A DNA stretch of 64,000 nt from Saccharomyces uvarum. Lineage: Eukaryota > Ascomycota > Saccharomycetes > Saccharomycetales > Saccharomycetaceae. The position numbers were made by a program, and so were the translations under genes. This document shows positions 41,076 to 51,986 of this stretch, piece by piece. The stretch is taken from contig OX365934.1 of the NCBI GenBank assembly GCA_947243795.1, positions 434,001 to 498,000 of the forward strand. The letters are read 5' to 3'. Positions within the stretch are counted from its first letter, which is position 1. The number at the start of each line of letters is the position of its first letter. The notes under the pieces were generated by a model. That model had not been told where the DNA came from. It was given only the letters and a program-made list of their open reading frames with translations, and did no database searches.

Positions 41076-43826
41076 TCAGGCTTCCTTTTCGTGTTGAGTA
41101 GAGACTCTTTGCATGGCAGCTAAGAAATCTTCAACACTTCTTGTGGACTTCTGTTCCTTTCTTGGCTTACCGTTCATGATTCTGTCAAAGGCTTCGGATG
41201 TAGACATTTCGTAGTAGAAACCACCCAAGACACAGAAGATACCAATAGACCAGATCCAGACACGAACAACAGTGACGATATCAGTCCAGTTTTCAGACCA
41301 CCAACCGAATAAGGTAAACATGGTAGCGATGACGTCGACAGCGAAGACGGCACCAGCTAATTGCCATGATGGGATAGAAGACCAGAATGGACCAGCAGCT
41401 CTGGTGATGAAAATCAACCAGTTTTCAGTCAAAGAAATTTGCAAAAACATAATACCGTTCATAGCACCAAAGTTTTGGATAATACCACCCTTTGGCAAGA
41501 ACATGGTAGTCAAAGTGATCCAAGAACCAACAGCCAACACAATACCTAAGATAATAGACATACCCCATAATCTTGGTAAGTTCCATTTAACAGGCTTTGG
41601 AGAGTATGGAGCATTATCGTAAGCAATAGCCAAAGTAGCAACATCAGCGAAAATGGCAATGAAAACAATCAAATCAATATCCAAAGAGTCATCCAAAATA
41701 GCAATCCATAAACCTAAGAAAATTTCCAAATGTAAGGACAAAGCAATACGGTAAACAACATAAGAGTACATTCTGTGGAAAATTTGTCTGGAAGTCTTCA
41801 AAGCATCAATAATAGCAGATAAACCAGGAGCCAAGAAAACGATATCAGCAGCAGATCTAGCAGCATCAGTAGCACCTTCGACAGCAATACCGGTATCAGC
41901 CTTCTTCAAGGATGGAGCATCGTTAACACCGTCACCAGTCATAGCAACCAAGAAACCTCTGTTTTGCAAAATTTCAACAACTCTATATTTATGTTGTGGG
42001 AAAACTTCAGCAAAACCATCTGCGTTTTCAACAAAATCAGCCAATTCAGAACCTGGCATGTCACCACCGCCACCTAGACCTAATCTTTCAGCGTTGTAAA
42101 TGTTGGTACCCAAACCTAATTGTCTACAAGTTTCCTTAGCAATACCAACGGCATCACCAGTTAACATCTTGACTCTTAAACCTAAATGTCTAGCTTCACT
42201 AACGGTTTGAGCAGTATCGTCTCTTGGAGGATCCATACATGGCATAACACCTAAGATTTCCCAGTGACCTTCACCTCTCTTTCTAGCAACACCTAAAGCA
42301 CGGAACCCTCTAGAAGCCAATTCAGCAACCTTGTTTTCGTAGTTTTCATGGACATCTTCTGGGATTGGGTGGTCTTCTTCGACAGTCTTTAAGACGAATA
42401 ATGGAGCACCCTTAACACAAACAATTCTTTCACCTTCTGGAGATTCAACAACAGCAGTAACCTTCTTGGAGACAGGGTCAAATGGGTGGAATTCCAAAAC
42501 CTTGTACTTAGTCAAAGCGTCCTTAGCCTTTGGATATTGAATCAAAGATTTCAAGAAAGCCTTATCAATAGCATCCAAACCCTTCTTCTTTCTGGAAGCA
42601 GCCAAACAAGCAGTCAACATCAAGTCGTCAGCAGAAACACCTTCAACAGTGTATGGTTCGTGCAAAGACAACTTGTTCTTGGTCAAAGTACCGGTCTTGT
42701 CGGAACACAAGATTTCGACACCAGCCAAAGATTCAATAGCAGACAATTTTTGAACAATAGCTTGCTTCTTAGCTAAGTAAGCAGCACCGACAGCCATGGT
42801 AGTGGTAACAACAGCTGGTAAACCAACTGGGACACCGATAATGGTAATACCTAAAGTGTATCTCAAGATTCTAACAATACCGTTAGTTCTGTAGAAACAA
42901 GCAGTCCAGACAACCAACAAAGTGATGATAACCAAAACCAATAAGATAATACCAATACCGTTCAAAACTTCAGTGAAATGACCTTGACCACCAGAGGCTT
43001 TGTTAACCAAAGCGGCAGCTCTACCAACGAAAGTGTTGTCACCGGTAGCGGTAACAACCATGAAACCTTCACCTCTCTTAACAGTAGAAGAGGAGAAAGC
43101 TTGGTCACCGTAATGTTTGTCGACAGCCAAAGATTCACCAGTAATAGCAGATTGATCAATTTGCAAGTAACATTCTTCAGTGACAATACGACCATCGGTT
43201 GGGATAATAGTACCATCTTCCAATTGCAAGATATCACCTGGGACGACTTCGTTAGCTGGAATTTCAACTAATTGACCGTCTCTGATAACAACAGCAGTGT
43301 TAGCCAAAGTCTTTTTCAATTCTTCGACAATAGAACCAGCTTGGAATTCTTGGATGAAACCAACACCAGCGTTCAACATTAACAAACCACAAATAACACC
43401 GAAATCGACCCAATCGGACAAACCGGCAGCCAAAATAGCAGCAGCTTCCATAACGAATTGAATTGGACCAACGAAAAACATGATGAATTTAATGACTAAA
43501 GATTCATTGTTTTCAGCCATTTGATTCAAACCGTACTTCTTTCTTCTTTTCAAGACTTCATCGGAAGTCAAACCGTAAGATGGGTCGGTTTGTAAAAGTT
43601 CTTCTGGAACTAATCTAGCTTCACCAGCAGCGACTGGACCGTCGTCTTCACTTTCGGAACCTTCGACACCTGGGTTAGATTGTAATTCATCGATTAAAGC
43701 ATCAATATCATCATCGTCTGAGGATTCAGATGCGGCATCGTCGAAAGTCTTGGCAGGCTTTTCTTGAGTTGGCTGATGAGCGGAAGCAGAGGATGCAGAG
43801 GATGAAGAGGATGTATTATCAGTCAT
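41076..43826 (-). CDS. PMA1: Plasma-membrane H+-ATPase
   Basis: The P3A-type proton pump that sets membrane potential and cytosolic pH, 916 residues (S. cerevisiae 918). The N-terminus is a Ser- and acid-rich tail. TGES is at 229-232, the phosphorylated Asp376 is in CSDKTGT, and [15 protein letters not shown] follows in the P domain. Ten membrane helices are visible. The C-terminal autoinhibitory tail ends with [11 protein letters not shown]; Ser909-Thr910 match the glucose-controlled tandem phosphosites Ser911-Thr912 of S. cerevisiae. Codon use is extremely biased toward abundant tRNAs, giving several long antisense frames that are not genes. The two-residue length difference is in the N-terminal tail. 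Confidence 0.98.
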   Translation of the reverse strand: MTDNTSSSSSASSASAHQPTQEKPAKTFDDAASESSDDDDIDALIDELQSNPGVEGSESEDDGPVAAGEARLVPEELLQTDPSYGLTSDEVLKRRKKYGLNQMAENNESLVIKFIMFFVGPIQFVMEAAAILAAGLSDWVDFGVICGLLMLNAGVGFIQEFQAGSIVEELKKTLANTAVVIRDGQLVEIPANEVVPGDILQLEDGTIIPTDGRIVTEECYLQIDQSAITGESLAVDKHYGDQAFSSSTVKRGEGFMVVTATGDNTFVGRAAALVNKASGGQGHFTEVLNGIGIILLVLVIITLLVVWTACFYRTNGIVRILRYTLGITIIGVPVGLPAVVTTTMAVGAAYLAKKQAIVQKLSAIESLAGVEILCSDKTGTLTKNKLSLHEPYTVEGVSADDLMLTACLAASRKKKGLDAIDKAFLKSLIQYPKAKDALTKYKVLEFHPFDPVSKKVTAVVESPEGERIVCVKGAPLFVLKTVEEDHPIPEDVHENYENKVAELASRGFRALGVARKRGEGHWEILGVMPCMDPPRDDTAQTVSEARHLGLRVKMLTGDAVGIAKETCRQLGLGTNIYNAERLGLGGGGDMPGSELADFVENADGFAEVFPQHKYRVVEILQNRGFLVAMTGDGVNDAPSLKKADTGIAVEGATDAARSAADIVFLAPGLSAIIDALKTSRQIFHRMYSYVVYRIALSLHLEIFLGLWIAILDDSLDIDLIVFIAIFADVATLAIAYDNAPYSPKPVKWNLPRLWGMSIILGIVLAVGSWITLTTMFLPKGGIIQNFGAMNGIMFLQISLTENWLIFITRAAGPFWSSIPSWQLAGAVFAVDVIATMFTLFGWWSENWTDIVTVVRVWIWSIGIFCVLGGFYYEMSTSEAFDRIMNGKPRKEQKSTRSVEDFLAAMQRVSTQHEKEA

Positions 43827-44170
43827 ATTGAGTGTTTTTGATAATTCAATCTTTCTTATCTTCTTTTAATTCTTTTTTATTATAATTTTCTTTAACTAGT
43901 TTGGGGTATAGTCTTTTTTCTTTTCTTTGAATGTGTGTATAAAGAGAAAAAAAAAGTTGGTATTTTCCAATTAATTAATTATTAACGATCGTTAAAGAAA
44001 AAATTTACCAACGAGGTTGATAGAAAAAAAAAGTTTTTGTAGATATAGAAGAAAAAAAGATTTTCACTATTGGTGCTATTAAGAAAGAACTAGAATAGAA
44101 AAAAATATTAATAAGAATAAGGTAAATAAGCATAAGGATAGGATATTTGAAAATAGCACAACATTCGGCC

Positions 44171-44180
44171 TTTTTATATA
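44171..44180 (-). promoter_or_regulatory. Candidate TATA box of PMA1
   Basis: TATATAAAAA on the minus strand, about 345 bp before the PMA1 start. Immediately upstream (44192-44200) is a run of nine C on the same strand. A long leader is known for PMA1, but the transcription start cannot be fixed by eye. Confidence 0.5.
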
Positions 44181-44433
44181 ATCGTGGCCATGGGGGGGGG
44201 AGACATGATGGATAAGCGGTACCAACCACGTTTTTGTCGTCGTCGGTCTTAATTGGAATAAACAAAACAAACAAACGAACCAGACGACAGAGTAACAATT
44301 TCCACAGAGGTAAGAAAAAAAAAAGAAAAACAAAACAAAAAACAGAAACAAAAACAAAAACAAAAAAGCTCACAGTTTCTACTATAACTTCTTCAGAGTC
44401 TCTGTGAACGAGGGAAAAAACAACAAAAAGGTA

Positions 44434-44985
44434 ATGCGCAAACGGTCTCGAGAGATTTTCATGGTGGAAAAGAAGAAAGAAAGCGTTTGGAAAATGTCCA
44501 TTCCCGTCAAAAGATTGCTAAAGCCCTCGAGACCAGGAAGTGCCGCATTGGGAAACAGTTGCGATGCGCGCGAGTTTGAGAAATTCTCGCACAGGTTTTT
44601 CCGGTTGGGTGCGGCTGGTTCTGGGTCGTGGTGTGGGGTGTGGGTGTGCGCGTGCGGCAATTATCGCCGGATCTCCGTATCGAGAGCAGAGTTGTTTGCA
44701 GATTACCGGAAGCGACCGACCAGACCCGTCGTGGGGTGTGGGTGCTCTGCCGATGCGCTGTTTACATTTGCCCACTTGGGGAAAACGTGTTATTGTTTTC
44801 CCCCGTTGGCCGGCGGTGACGTAAACGACTTTTGCGCAGCGCTGGTCTCGGAAAAACCTGGATGTCCTTCCGTTCCGGGCCTCGTCAACTCGCTGCCGTT
44901 TCCCGTGCCGTCGGGTTTACGCAAGAAAAATGAAAATGTCGTACCATACCCGAGGAGTATCCGAAATTTCTTACGTATGCGATAA
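44434..44985 (+). other. Dubious 183-codon frame over PMA1 upstream activating region
   Basis: An ATG-started frame of 183 codons runs through the G+C-rich PMA1 upstream block. It is at the rough position of the dubious S. cerevisiae ORF BRP1, but I do not recognise its sequence. The composition (many Cys, Gly, Arg, Pro) follows from the local G+C content. I regard it as chance. Confidence 0.2.
44635..44744 (-). promoter_or_regulatory. Two Rap1-like boxes of the PMA1 upstream activating sequence
   Basis: The 12-mer GGGGTGTGGGTG occurs at 44635-44646 and 44733-44744 (minus strand CACCCACACCCC), 98 bp apart and 810-920 bp before the PMA1 start. This is a telomere-like Rap1 motif. A Gcr1 core CTTCC (minus strand, near 44708-44712) lies between them. 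Rap1 and Gcr1 control of PMA1 is established in S. cerevisiae; assignment here is by motif. Confidence 0.75.
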
Positions 44986-46774
44986 TGCTTCAAGAGTTCT
45001 GATTCGTTGCGATGACATGATAAGCGGGCTTTTCCACCCATATACGGCTTAGGCCTGACTACAAAGGTGACTGCGGGTGCGCGTATACCGTACCAGCTAG
45101 CGATTGATTGACTGCTTGTACAGTTGATCAAGATGCCTTCTTTTTTTAGTGCTTACTGGAGTGGAGTGCGCATGTACGTACGTATACACGCCCGTTTAGG
45201 GGGCGGTGGGGGGCGTTTTCCCACATTCTCGTACGCAATGGACGTTCGAGTTCTTTGCTTTTCCCCTTCGTCAAAACTGACGTTTGGAATTGCCGAAGTG
45301 GGTAAACATATTGAAACTACACAGTGCCTCATCATTATTCGTCCGAGCGCATTTTTTTTTTTCTTTTCTGCACTTACTAAAACAGAATAGAATTTCGTTT
45401 TGGTGGAATCTCACTGTACGCCGGTGTTCCAGAAAGGCAAGTTAACTTGTACGTAAAATCATATGCACATGTCACAGTGATTTGATGGTATTCATTTCTT
45501 CTCTTTTTTCACATTTGCCATTGCCAGAGGAGAAAGCTGGCGCCATTGTTTATTCCCTTGGTATTTTCGGGTTTTATTTGTTTTTCTTTTTTCGGATTTC
45601 TTTATCTCTTGTCCCAAACTATATCTGCAAAAGAAAAAAAAAAAATGGACACACACACATTATCTATCTGGATTGTCCATCCTCCCTGGTTCTACTCCAA
45701 ACTAAGGGTTTAACTTCTCAAAATAAAATTGCCAGCAATAAACTTTAAGTTTTCTTCTATGACAGTCTTCCCCCACTCTCTCCCTATTTTATTGATATTG
45801 CTTTTTTTCTCCGGTAAAGTCGTCGAATAAGGACATGTTAGTCCACGATTCTCGTACTGTGCAGTTTCAGCGTGTATTTGTCTTGCTTCGTAAAAACTCC
45901 TGGTATCGATGGTTTTCTAAGATCCTTCTATTGGTCCTCACTTTCCTTTTAGCGCTAGCGCAATATTTGAGCTAAGGTTCTGGGGATAGTAAGATGAGCT
46001 CTCGGTCAATTTTAGCAGGCTTTAGCAGTTCGGCTGGAACACCTTTGGCCTTGGTAAATACTAAATGACTCCTTTGCCAAGGAACTGTCGTGGATATAAT
46101 ATAGGTTTACTCTTGTGTATTTTGAACGCGTAGCCGGTTTTGATTAAGTAAGCACTATGTGGCTAATACGGCTATGTATCTGATAGGGTGCAAAGCTAAG
46201 AAGGGTTCGACCGAAACAAGAAGAAAATGTTGGATTAGGTTAAGTAACACCCTGCTCAGTTCCTACCGTTAGAAATGTAACCAGAAATGAAATGGTACAT
46301 AACTTGTTCAGAAGTCAATTTTTTACGAGCAGTAAGACACCAAATAAAGTCACAAGTTAGTAGAATGATGTTCTTTGGAGAGGAAGTAGTACAACGTACA
46401 ACAGCAAAAAGGCTTTATCACAATCTTTATAGTTTCTGTTTGCTATTTTTTTCAAAAATTTATCTCTTTTATGTATTAGAATAAAACGTTAGAAAAGCAA
46501 CAAAACATTAAGAAATATAAACACACCCGCGCTCCCCTCCTCGCACATTCTTATATCGCTTATTCTTGTTCCCCCCTATTAAATAGTAGCGTTTTGTAAT
46601 CCTAAACCTACAAAGGAAATAAAGAACTTTCTACATAGTACCGTAAGTTTTCCTATTCGTTCCATAGGGCTTCGCATGTTCATTGGACCTTCGATGGCTT
46701 TTGGTATAACTATTACGTACGGCGCTAGCATATTAAGTGCACCCATAAAAAGGCGAGCAGAACAAAAAGGGTTT

Positions 46775-46782
46775 TTACCCGG
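46775..46782 (+). promoter_or_regulatory. Reb1-type site upstream of PMC1
   Basis: TTACCCGG is an exact Reb1 core, about 580 bp before the PMC1 start and near the Crz1 motifs. Confidence 0.5.
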
Positions 46783-46822
46783 CAGTTGAGGCCCTTCACG
46801 ATTTATCAGGGGGAAGGATTAA

Positions 46823-46830
46823 GAGGCTCA
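46823..46830 (+). promoter_or_regulatory. Crz1 calcineurin-dependent response element (1)
   Basis: GAGGCTCA fits the CDRE consensus GNGGC(G/T)CA. It is 533-540 bp before the PMC1 start. PMC1 is a classical Crz1 target. Confidence 0.75.
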
Positions 46831-46922
46831 GGCAGACTACCCTGTGTACATATGATAGGTGCTAGTATTTAGTACCCACTGCCATTGTTTTTAGTGAGGA
46901 GTTTTTCCATCAATTACTATTA

Positions 46923-46930
46923 TCAGCCTC
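46923..46930 (-). promoter_or_regulatory. Crz1-type element (2)
   Basis: GAGGCTGA on the minus strand resembles the GAGGCTG core used by Crz1. It is about 435 bp before the PMC1 start and 93 bp from the first element. Confidence 0.55.
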
Positions 46931-47311
46931 TCGGAGAACCTGTATTTGATTGCATAAATCATTGACATCCTTTAACCAGCTGTTAGTATACTCAAAACCG
47001 GGCTTACCGAATCAAGTCAGTAACCCTTTTTGGACCCTTCTTAGCCCCAAAACTCCTTTATACAAGTGGGCACATTTTGATTGAAAAGGCTTAGGCTTGG
47101 AATAAAAAATTCCTGACAGATTTTGAATAACGAGAAGACTTTCCTGGATTTTTACTTTTCCATTTGGTAAAAAGGCTTCAGAAACATCAAAGGTAACACA
47201 TGCGCCTCCATTGAAGAGTAGAGTGTATTAGAGGAAGTTTGTTCATATTACATATATATATTACATTGAACTAAAAGTAAATCTAACAGTTAAGGTAAGG
47301 ATACTATAGCT

Positions 47312-47322
47312 TAAACATAAAA
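47312..47322 (-). other. ARS consensus match before PMC1
   Basis: TTTTATGTTTA on the minus strand is an 11/11 match to the ARS consensus WTTTAYRTTTW. Single matches are common by chance in AT-rich DNA; origin activity is unproven. Confidence 0.3.
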
Positions 47323-47362
47323 AAAGCACTACCGTATATTTATTGAAGAGAATAGATTAGTA

Positions 47363-50300
47363 ATGTCTAGGCAAGACGAAAATTCCGCTTTATTGGCAAA
47401 TAGAGCGAACAACCAACCATCATATACAAGAAACCAGAACGGAGACCAAGACGATTTTAAGCTTTCCAAAAGTCAGCTTTCGGATCTGCACAACCCAAAA
47501 TCAGTAGGGTCGTTTATCAGATTATTCGGCGATGAAACTGGCAATTTTTTCAAATATTTAAAAACAGATAGAAGTGCAGGTATTTCACTTCCAAAAAAGA
47601 CAGACTATCACAAGACAAACCGTTATAAGAATTACGGTGACAACTCTCTTCCCGAACGTGTCCCAAAGTCTTTTCTACAGTTAGTATGGACTGCCTTCAA
47701 TGATAAAACAATGCAGCTACTGTCAGTTGCTGCTATTGTCTCCTTTGTATTAGGTCTATATGAATTGTGGGTGCAACCACCACAATATGATCCTGAAGGT
47801 AATTTAATTAGGCAAGTCGACTGGATAGAAGGTATTGCTATCATGATAGCTGTACTTGTGGTGGTTTTAGTAAGTGCCGCCAATGATTACCAAAAGGAAT
47901 TACAATTTGCGAAGCTTAATAAGAAAAAGGAAGACCGTAAAATTATCGCCATAAGAAATAACCAGGAAGTACTAATTTCCATTCATCATGCTTTAGTTGG
48001 CGATATTATTACATTACAAACTGGTGATGTTGTTCCTGCTGATTGCGTTATGATATCAGGGAAATGTGAAGCAGATGAATCTTCTATGACTGGTGAATCT
48101 AACACGATAAAAAAACTTCCAATTGCTAACTCATTAAAGGATTTCAAAAAATTCAATTCTAGTGACGACCAGTTACGAAAGAAGCCATTAGATATAGGTG
48201 ATGCCGACCAAGACGGTAATAAAGTTGCCGATTGTATGCTAATCTCTGGGTCTAGAATTCTATCTGGGTTGGGCAGGGGTGTAATCACATCCGTAGGTAT
48301 AAACTCAGTTTATGGTCAAACAATGACTTCATTAAACGTCGAATCTGAAAGTACTCCTTTACAACTACACTTGAGTCAATTGGCTGATAACATTTCTGTT
48401 TATGGTTGTGTCGCTGCTATCATCCTTTTTTTGGTCCTATTCATCAGATATTTATTTTATGTAATACCTGAGAATGGCAGATTCCATGATTTAGATCCTG
48501 CTCAAAAAGGTTCTAGATTTATGAACATTCTCATCACTTCCATTACAGTTATTGTAGTGGCTGTTCCAGAGGGTTTACCGTTAGCAGTTACACTAGCCCT
48601 AGCATTTGCCACAACAAGAATGACTCAAGATGGTAACTTAGTAAGGGTTTTGAGAAGCTGTGAAACTATGGGCTCTGCTACTGCAGTCTGCTCTGATAAA
48701 ACTGGCACTTTAACAGAAAACGTCATGAGTGTCGTTCGTGGTTTCTTGGGCAATTCTAATTTTGATGATAATAAGTCATTGCCTGTCAGTGAACAGAAAA
48801 AGTTAAATTCTAAGAAGGTATTCGAAAAAGACTGTTCGTCATCTTTAAGAACTGAAGTATTAGCTAACATCGTGTTAAATTCAACTGCCTTTGAAAATAG
48901 AGATTTCAAGAAGAAAGATAAAGGTAATAGCAGCACTGATAGTAACCCCTCAGAAAGGTCCAGTTCTTCCAACGGGTGGAAGTCCAAATTACTGTTTTTT
49001 AAGAAGAACAAGAACGGCGACGATGAAGATCAATTATTTGAGAATGTCACTAAGGGAAAGCAAGAGCCATTCATCGGCTCCAAAACAGAAACGGCTTTAC
49101 TCAATCTAGCAAGATCTTCTTTAGGTTTGCAAGTCGGAGAACTACAGAATTTGAGAGACGAGCCGACTAAAAGGTTTAATATCGAAAAAGTTGTTCAGAC
49201 AGTTCCATTTGAAAGCTCTCGCAAATGGGCTGGACTAGTTGTAAAAATCAGAGATAGTGAAGGTAAAAAACCATTCCATAGGCTTTACGTTAAAGGTGCC
49301 GCGGAAATTGTTTTCAAAAATTGTTTATATAAGAGAAATTCAGATGATACTTTGAAAGAAATTGATGAAGAAACTGAAAAGCAAATAAATGATGAAATTA
49401 AAAATCTTGCATCCGATGCTCTTAGAGCAATCAGTGTTGCCCACAGAGATTTTTACGAATGTGAAAGCTGGCCTCCTGAGCAACTGCGCGATAAAGATTC
49501 GCCTACCACAGCTGCACACGATTTACTCTTTAACGATCAAAGCATTGAAAAGGGCTTGATTCTAGATGGTATACTTGGTATTCAGGATCCTTTGCGTGAG
49601 GGTGTTAGAGAATCTGTTCTGCAATGTCAACGTGCAGGTGTAACTGTACGTATGGTTACTGGTGACAATATATTAACTGCAAAAGCTATAGCAAGAAATT
49701 GTAGTATTCTTTCCGGCGATGTTTCCTCTGAATCATACTCTGCTATGGAAGGCACTGAATTTAGGAAGTTAACGAAGAATGAACGTATAAGAATCCTACC
49801 AAACTTGAAAGTCTTGGCAAGATCATCACCAGAAGATAAGAGGTTGTTGGTAGAGACATTGAAAGGAATGGGAGACGTAGTTGCAGTTACTGGTGACGGT
49901 ACAAACGATGCACCAGCTTTAAAACTAGCTGATGTGGGGTTTTCGATGGGTATTTCGGGTACCGAAGTTGCTAGAGAGGCTTCAGATATTATTTTGATGA
50001 CTGATGATTTTTCTGCTATTGTTAACGCTATTAAATGGGGAAGATGTGTTTCTGTCTCCATAAAAAAGTTTATTCAATTTCAATTAATTGTTAATATCAC
50101 TGCAGTCGTTTTAACTTTTGTTTCGTCTGTTGCATCCAGCGACGAAACGTCGGTATTGACAGCAGTCCAACTATTATGGATCAATCTGATTATGGATACT
50201 TTAGCTGCGTTAGCTTTAGCTACTGATAAGCCTGATCCAAACATAATGGATAGGAAACCTAAAGGTCGCTCATCGTCTTTGATTTCTGTTTCGACTTGGA

Positions 50301-50896
50301 AGATGATTTTATCACAAGCTACATTGCAATTGATAGTTACTTTTACTTTACACTTCTACGGGCCAGAATTATTTTTCGATAGCCACGAAGATCAAATAAC
50401 GAGTCATCAACAACAACAACTAAATGCCATGACATTCAACACTTTCGTTTGGTTACAATTCTTTACTATGCTAGTATCAAGAAAATTAGATGAAGCTGAT
50501 GGCATACTAAATTGGAGAGATAGAATTTCAGCTGCTAATTTAAACTTCTTCCAAGACTTGGGCAGAAATTATTATTTCTTGACAATAATGGCAATCATTG
50601 GCGGATGCCAAGTTTTAATCATGTTTTTTGGTGGTGCACCATTTTCTATTGCCAGACAGACTAAATCGATGTGGATAACTGCTGTACTTTGTGGTATGTT
50701 GTCTTTAATTATGGGATTATTGGTAAGAATAGTCCCTGATGAAGTAGCATTGCAGGCATTTCCGGTTGCTTTTGTTCAAAAGTTTAAATATGTATTTGGA
50801 CTTGAGTTTCTCAGAAGAAAGCAGCTCGCAAAACCTGATGATGAGGAAGCGCTGCTGGATGAATCTGATACTCCAGAGTCTACGGTGTTCTACTAG
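47363..50896 (+). CDS. PMC1: Vacuolar Ca2+-ATPase Pmc1
   Basis: A P2B (PMCA-type) calcium pump of the vacuolar membrane, 1177 residues (S. cerevisiae 1173). It clears cytosolic Ca2+ and prevents toxic calcineurin activation. Two N-terminal membrane helices (about 112-175) precede the TGES loop; VPEGLPLAVTLALA is helix M4 with Ca2+-binding residues; Asp445 in CSDKTGTLT is phosphorylated; TGDGTNDAPALK is the hinge motif. The nucleotide-binding domain carries an insert rich in Ser, Lys and Asn (about 510-565), the most diverged segment. Like fungal PMCA pumps it lacks an obvious C-terminal calmodulin-binding helix. The Crz1 elements upstream agree with calcineurin control. Confidence 0.97.
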   Translation: MSRQDENSALLANRANNQPSYTRNQNGDQDDFKLSKSQLSDLHNPKSVGSFIRLFGDETGNFFKYLKTDRSAGISLPKKTDYHKTNRYKNYGDNSLPERVPKSFLQLVWTAFNDKTMQLLSVAAIVSFVLGLYELWVQPPQYDPEGNLIRQVDWIEGIAIMIAVLVVVLVSAANDYQKELQFAKLNKKKEDRKIIAIRNNQEVLISIHHALVGDIITLQTGDVVPADCVMISGKCEADESSMTGESNTIKKLPIANSLKDFKKFNSSDDQLRKKPLDIGDADQDGNKVADCMLISGSRILSGLGRGVITSVGINSVYGQTMTSLNVESESTPLQLHLSQLADNISVYGCVAAIILFLVLFIRYLFYVIPENGRFHDLDPAQKGSRFMNILITSITVIVVAVPEGLPLAVTLALAFATTRMTQDGNLVRVLRSCETMGSATAVCSDKTGTLTENVMSVVRGFLGNSNFDDNKSLPVSEQKKLNSKKVFEKDCSSSLRTEVLANIVLNSTAFENRDFKKKDKGNSSTDSNPSERSSSSNGWKSKLLFFKKNKNGDDEDQLFENVTKGKQEPFIGSKTETALLNLARSSLGLQVGELQNLRDEPTKRFNIEKVVQTVPFESSRKWAGLVVKIRDSEGKKPFHRLYVKGAAEIVFKNCLYKRNSDDTLKEIDEETEKQINDEIKNLASDALRAISVAHRDFYECESWPPEQLRDKDSPTTAAHDLLFNDQSIEKGLILDGILGIQDPLREGVRESVLQCQRAGVTVRMVTGDNILTAKAIARNCSILSGDVSSESYSAMEGTEFRKLTKNERIRILPNLKVLARSSPEDKRLLVETLKGMGDVVAVTGDGTNDAPALKLADVGFSMGISGTEVAREASDIILMTDDFSAIVNAIKWGRCVSVSIKKFIQFQLIVNITAVVLTFVSSVASSDETSVLTAVQLLWINLIMDTLAALALATDKPDPNIMDRKPKGRSSSLISVSTWKMILSQATLQLIVTFTLHFYGPELFFDSHEDQITSHQQQQLNAMTFNTFVWLQFFTMLVSRKLDEADGILNWRDRISAANLNFFQDLGRNYYFLTIMAIIGGCQVLIMFFGGAPFSIARQTKSMWITAVLCGMLSLIMGLLVRIVPDEVALQAFPVAFVQKFKYVFGLEFLRRKQLAKPDDEEALLDESDTPESTVFY

Positions 50897-51146
50897 TAGG
50901 CTTGGTTCTATATGTTCTTTGTACAAAATGCTAATACCAAAATTATCGCTACTTCTTTTTTTAAAGTTGTAAAATAGTCAAAAAATGTATTCTATTTAAA
51001 ATAATAAAAAATGCACCTCTACATAAGTCCTTATATACTTAACCTGAGTTAAAGAACCCATAAACTAATCGTAAAAAAAAAGCTGGTAGCACTTTTTTAA
51101 TTACAATCTTCTGCATTAAAAAAATTATGTCTTTCCTTAACAATGA

Positions 51147-51986
51147 TCAAGAAATAAGCTCTTCGTCAATATCTTTGGTTGCTAAATAACTTTGTGCTTT
51201 TAATTTTATACTCTCTGAAAAGGTGACGTATTCAGCAAAGAACTTATCAAGACCTTTAAACAAGGTCTTCAGTTCAGAAAGCGAGTCAATTCTCTCTATC
51301 AAATCCGTATTTTTTTGGTTTTTGGCTTCATTTCCAGACGTTAACGTTAGCGATTCATCAATCGTATTCTCTAGAGCCCTCAGAGATGTCCTGAAGTCGC
51401 TTATTGAAATGTCTTTGCCCACGTTAGCAGCGTTTACACTTTCTTTTGTTTTCGAAATATTCATAATGGTCTTGATTTGTTCTAAATAATATATTGTCTT
51501 CTCAATTCTTTCTTTAATTAGTACTAAACTTTGCAGTTGTCTTCTAACATAATTATTCTCATCTTTTTGTTGATCTATCTCATCTATCTTTTCCACCACA
51601 TTCTTCATTCCTGTTTCTAATGCTCTTACAGCACTTCCCAAGGTATCCAAATAGTATTCTAGCTTAGATGATCTTAGCGATTCAGTCGAATATACTGATA
51701 AATCATCTTTGTCTGATTCTTCACTGGATCTAGAAGGTGCCCATGCCATCGGTAGTGTTTGAGACAATTTATCCAAATTCCATATAGTATTCTCCAGTTC
51801 CTTTGTAAGGTTTTTCGTGTAGAAGTCCAGCCTGGTCAATAGCGATGAGGATATGGATTGCGTTTGGATTTCATCTTCGTCAAGTGCATTTGTTAAAAGT
51901 ATATCAACAAATGCGTGAGGGACAAATTCCTCATCAAAAAACATTCCTAGAATATCGTCATCATCCGCAATAGATAAGTCGGCCAT
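51147..51986 (-). CDS. COG7: Cog7, conserved oligomeric Golgi complex subunit
   Basis: A 279-residue subunit of lobe B of the COG tethering complex, which guides vesicles in retrograde traffic within the Golgi; same length as S. cerevisiae Cog7 and much shorter than animal COG7. The N-terminus (DDDILGMFFDEEFVPHAFVDILL) is the best-conserved block. The remainder is helical and probably coiled coil. I chose ATG 51986 because it gives the known start; the frame is open another 53 codons through the entire spacer into the RPN14 tail, including an ATG at 52145, but nothing supports translation there. The protein is among the faster-evolving in the window. Confidence 0.95.
   Translation of the reverse strand: MADLSIADDDDILGMFFDEEFVPHAFVDILLTNALDEDEIQTQSISSSLLTRLDFYTKNLTKELENTIWNLDKLSQTLPMAWAPSRSSEESDKDDLSVYSTESLRSSKLEYYLDTLGSAVRALETGMKNVVEKIDEIDQQKDENNYVRRQLQSLVLIKERIEKTIYYLEQIKTIMNISKTKESVNAANVGKDISISDFRTSLRALENTIDESLTLTSGNEAKNQKNTDLIERIDSLSELKTLFKGLDKFFAEYVTFSESIKLKAQSYLATKDIDEELIS

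Larger units (their letters stand above)
43827..47362. other. Long PMA1-PMC1 intergenic region
   Basis: A 3.5-kb divergent spacer, the longest gene-free stretch here. From left to right: a purine/pyrimidine-biased PMA1 leader and TATA region (43827-44400), a G+C-rich block with Rap1-like sites (about 44520-45080), AT-rich sequence with homopolymer runs (45100-45800), unremarkable sequence to 46500, and the PMC1 promoter with Crz1 and Reb1 sites (46700-47362). I found no tRNA, LTR or clearly conserved protein. The S. cerevisiae region holds the dubious frame BRP1, not recognised here. Confidence 0.75.

Noticed and set aside
42486-43271. Plus-strand open frames opposite PMA1.
   Set aside because: A by-product of extreme codon bias in PMA1; no independent evidence.
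44434-44985. 183-codon frame in the PMA1 upstream region as an orthologue of BRP1.
   Set aside because: Sequence not recognised, composition reflects G+C content, and BRP1 itself is considered dubious.
46195-46220. GGTTCGACC as a tRNA B box.
   Set aside because: No A box or acceptor stem can be found at the right distance on either strand.
47312-47322. ARS consensus before PMC1 as a replication origin.
   Set aside because: Kept only as a low-confidence feature; a single 11-mer match is not enough to claim an origin.
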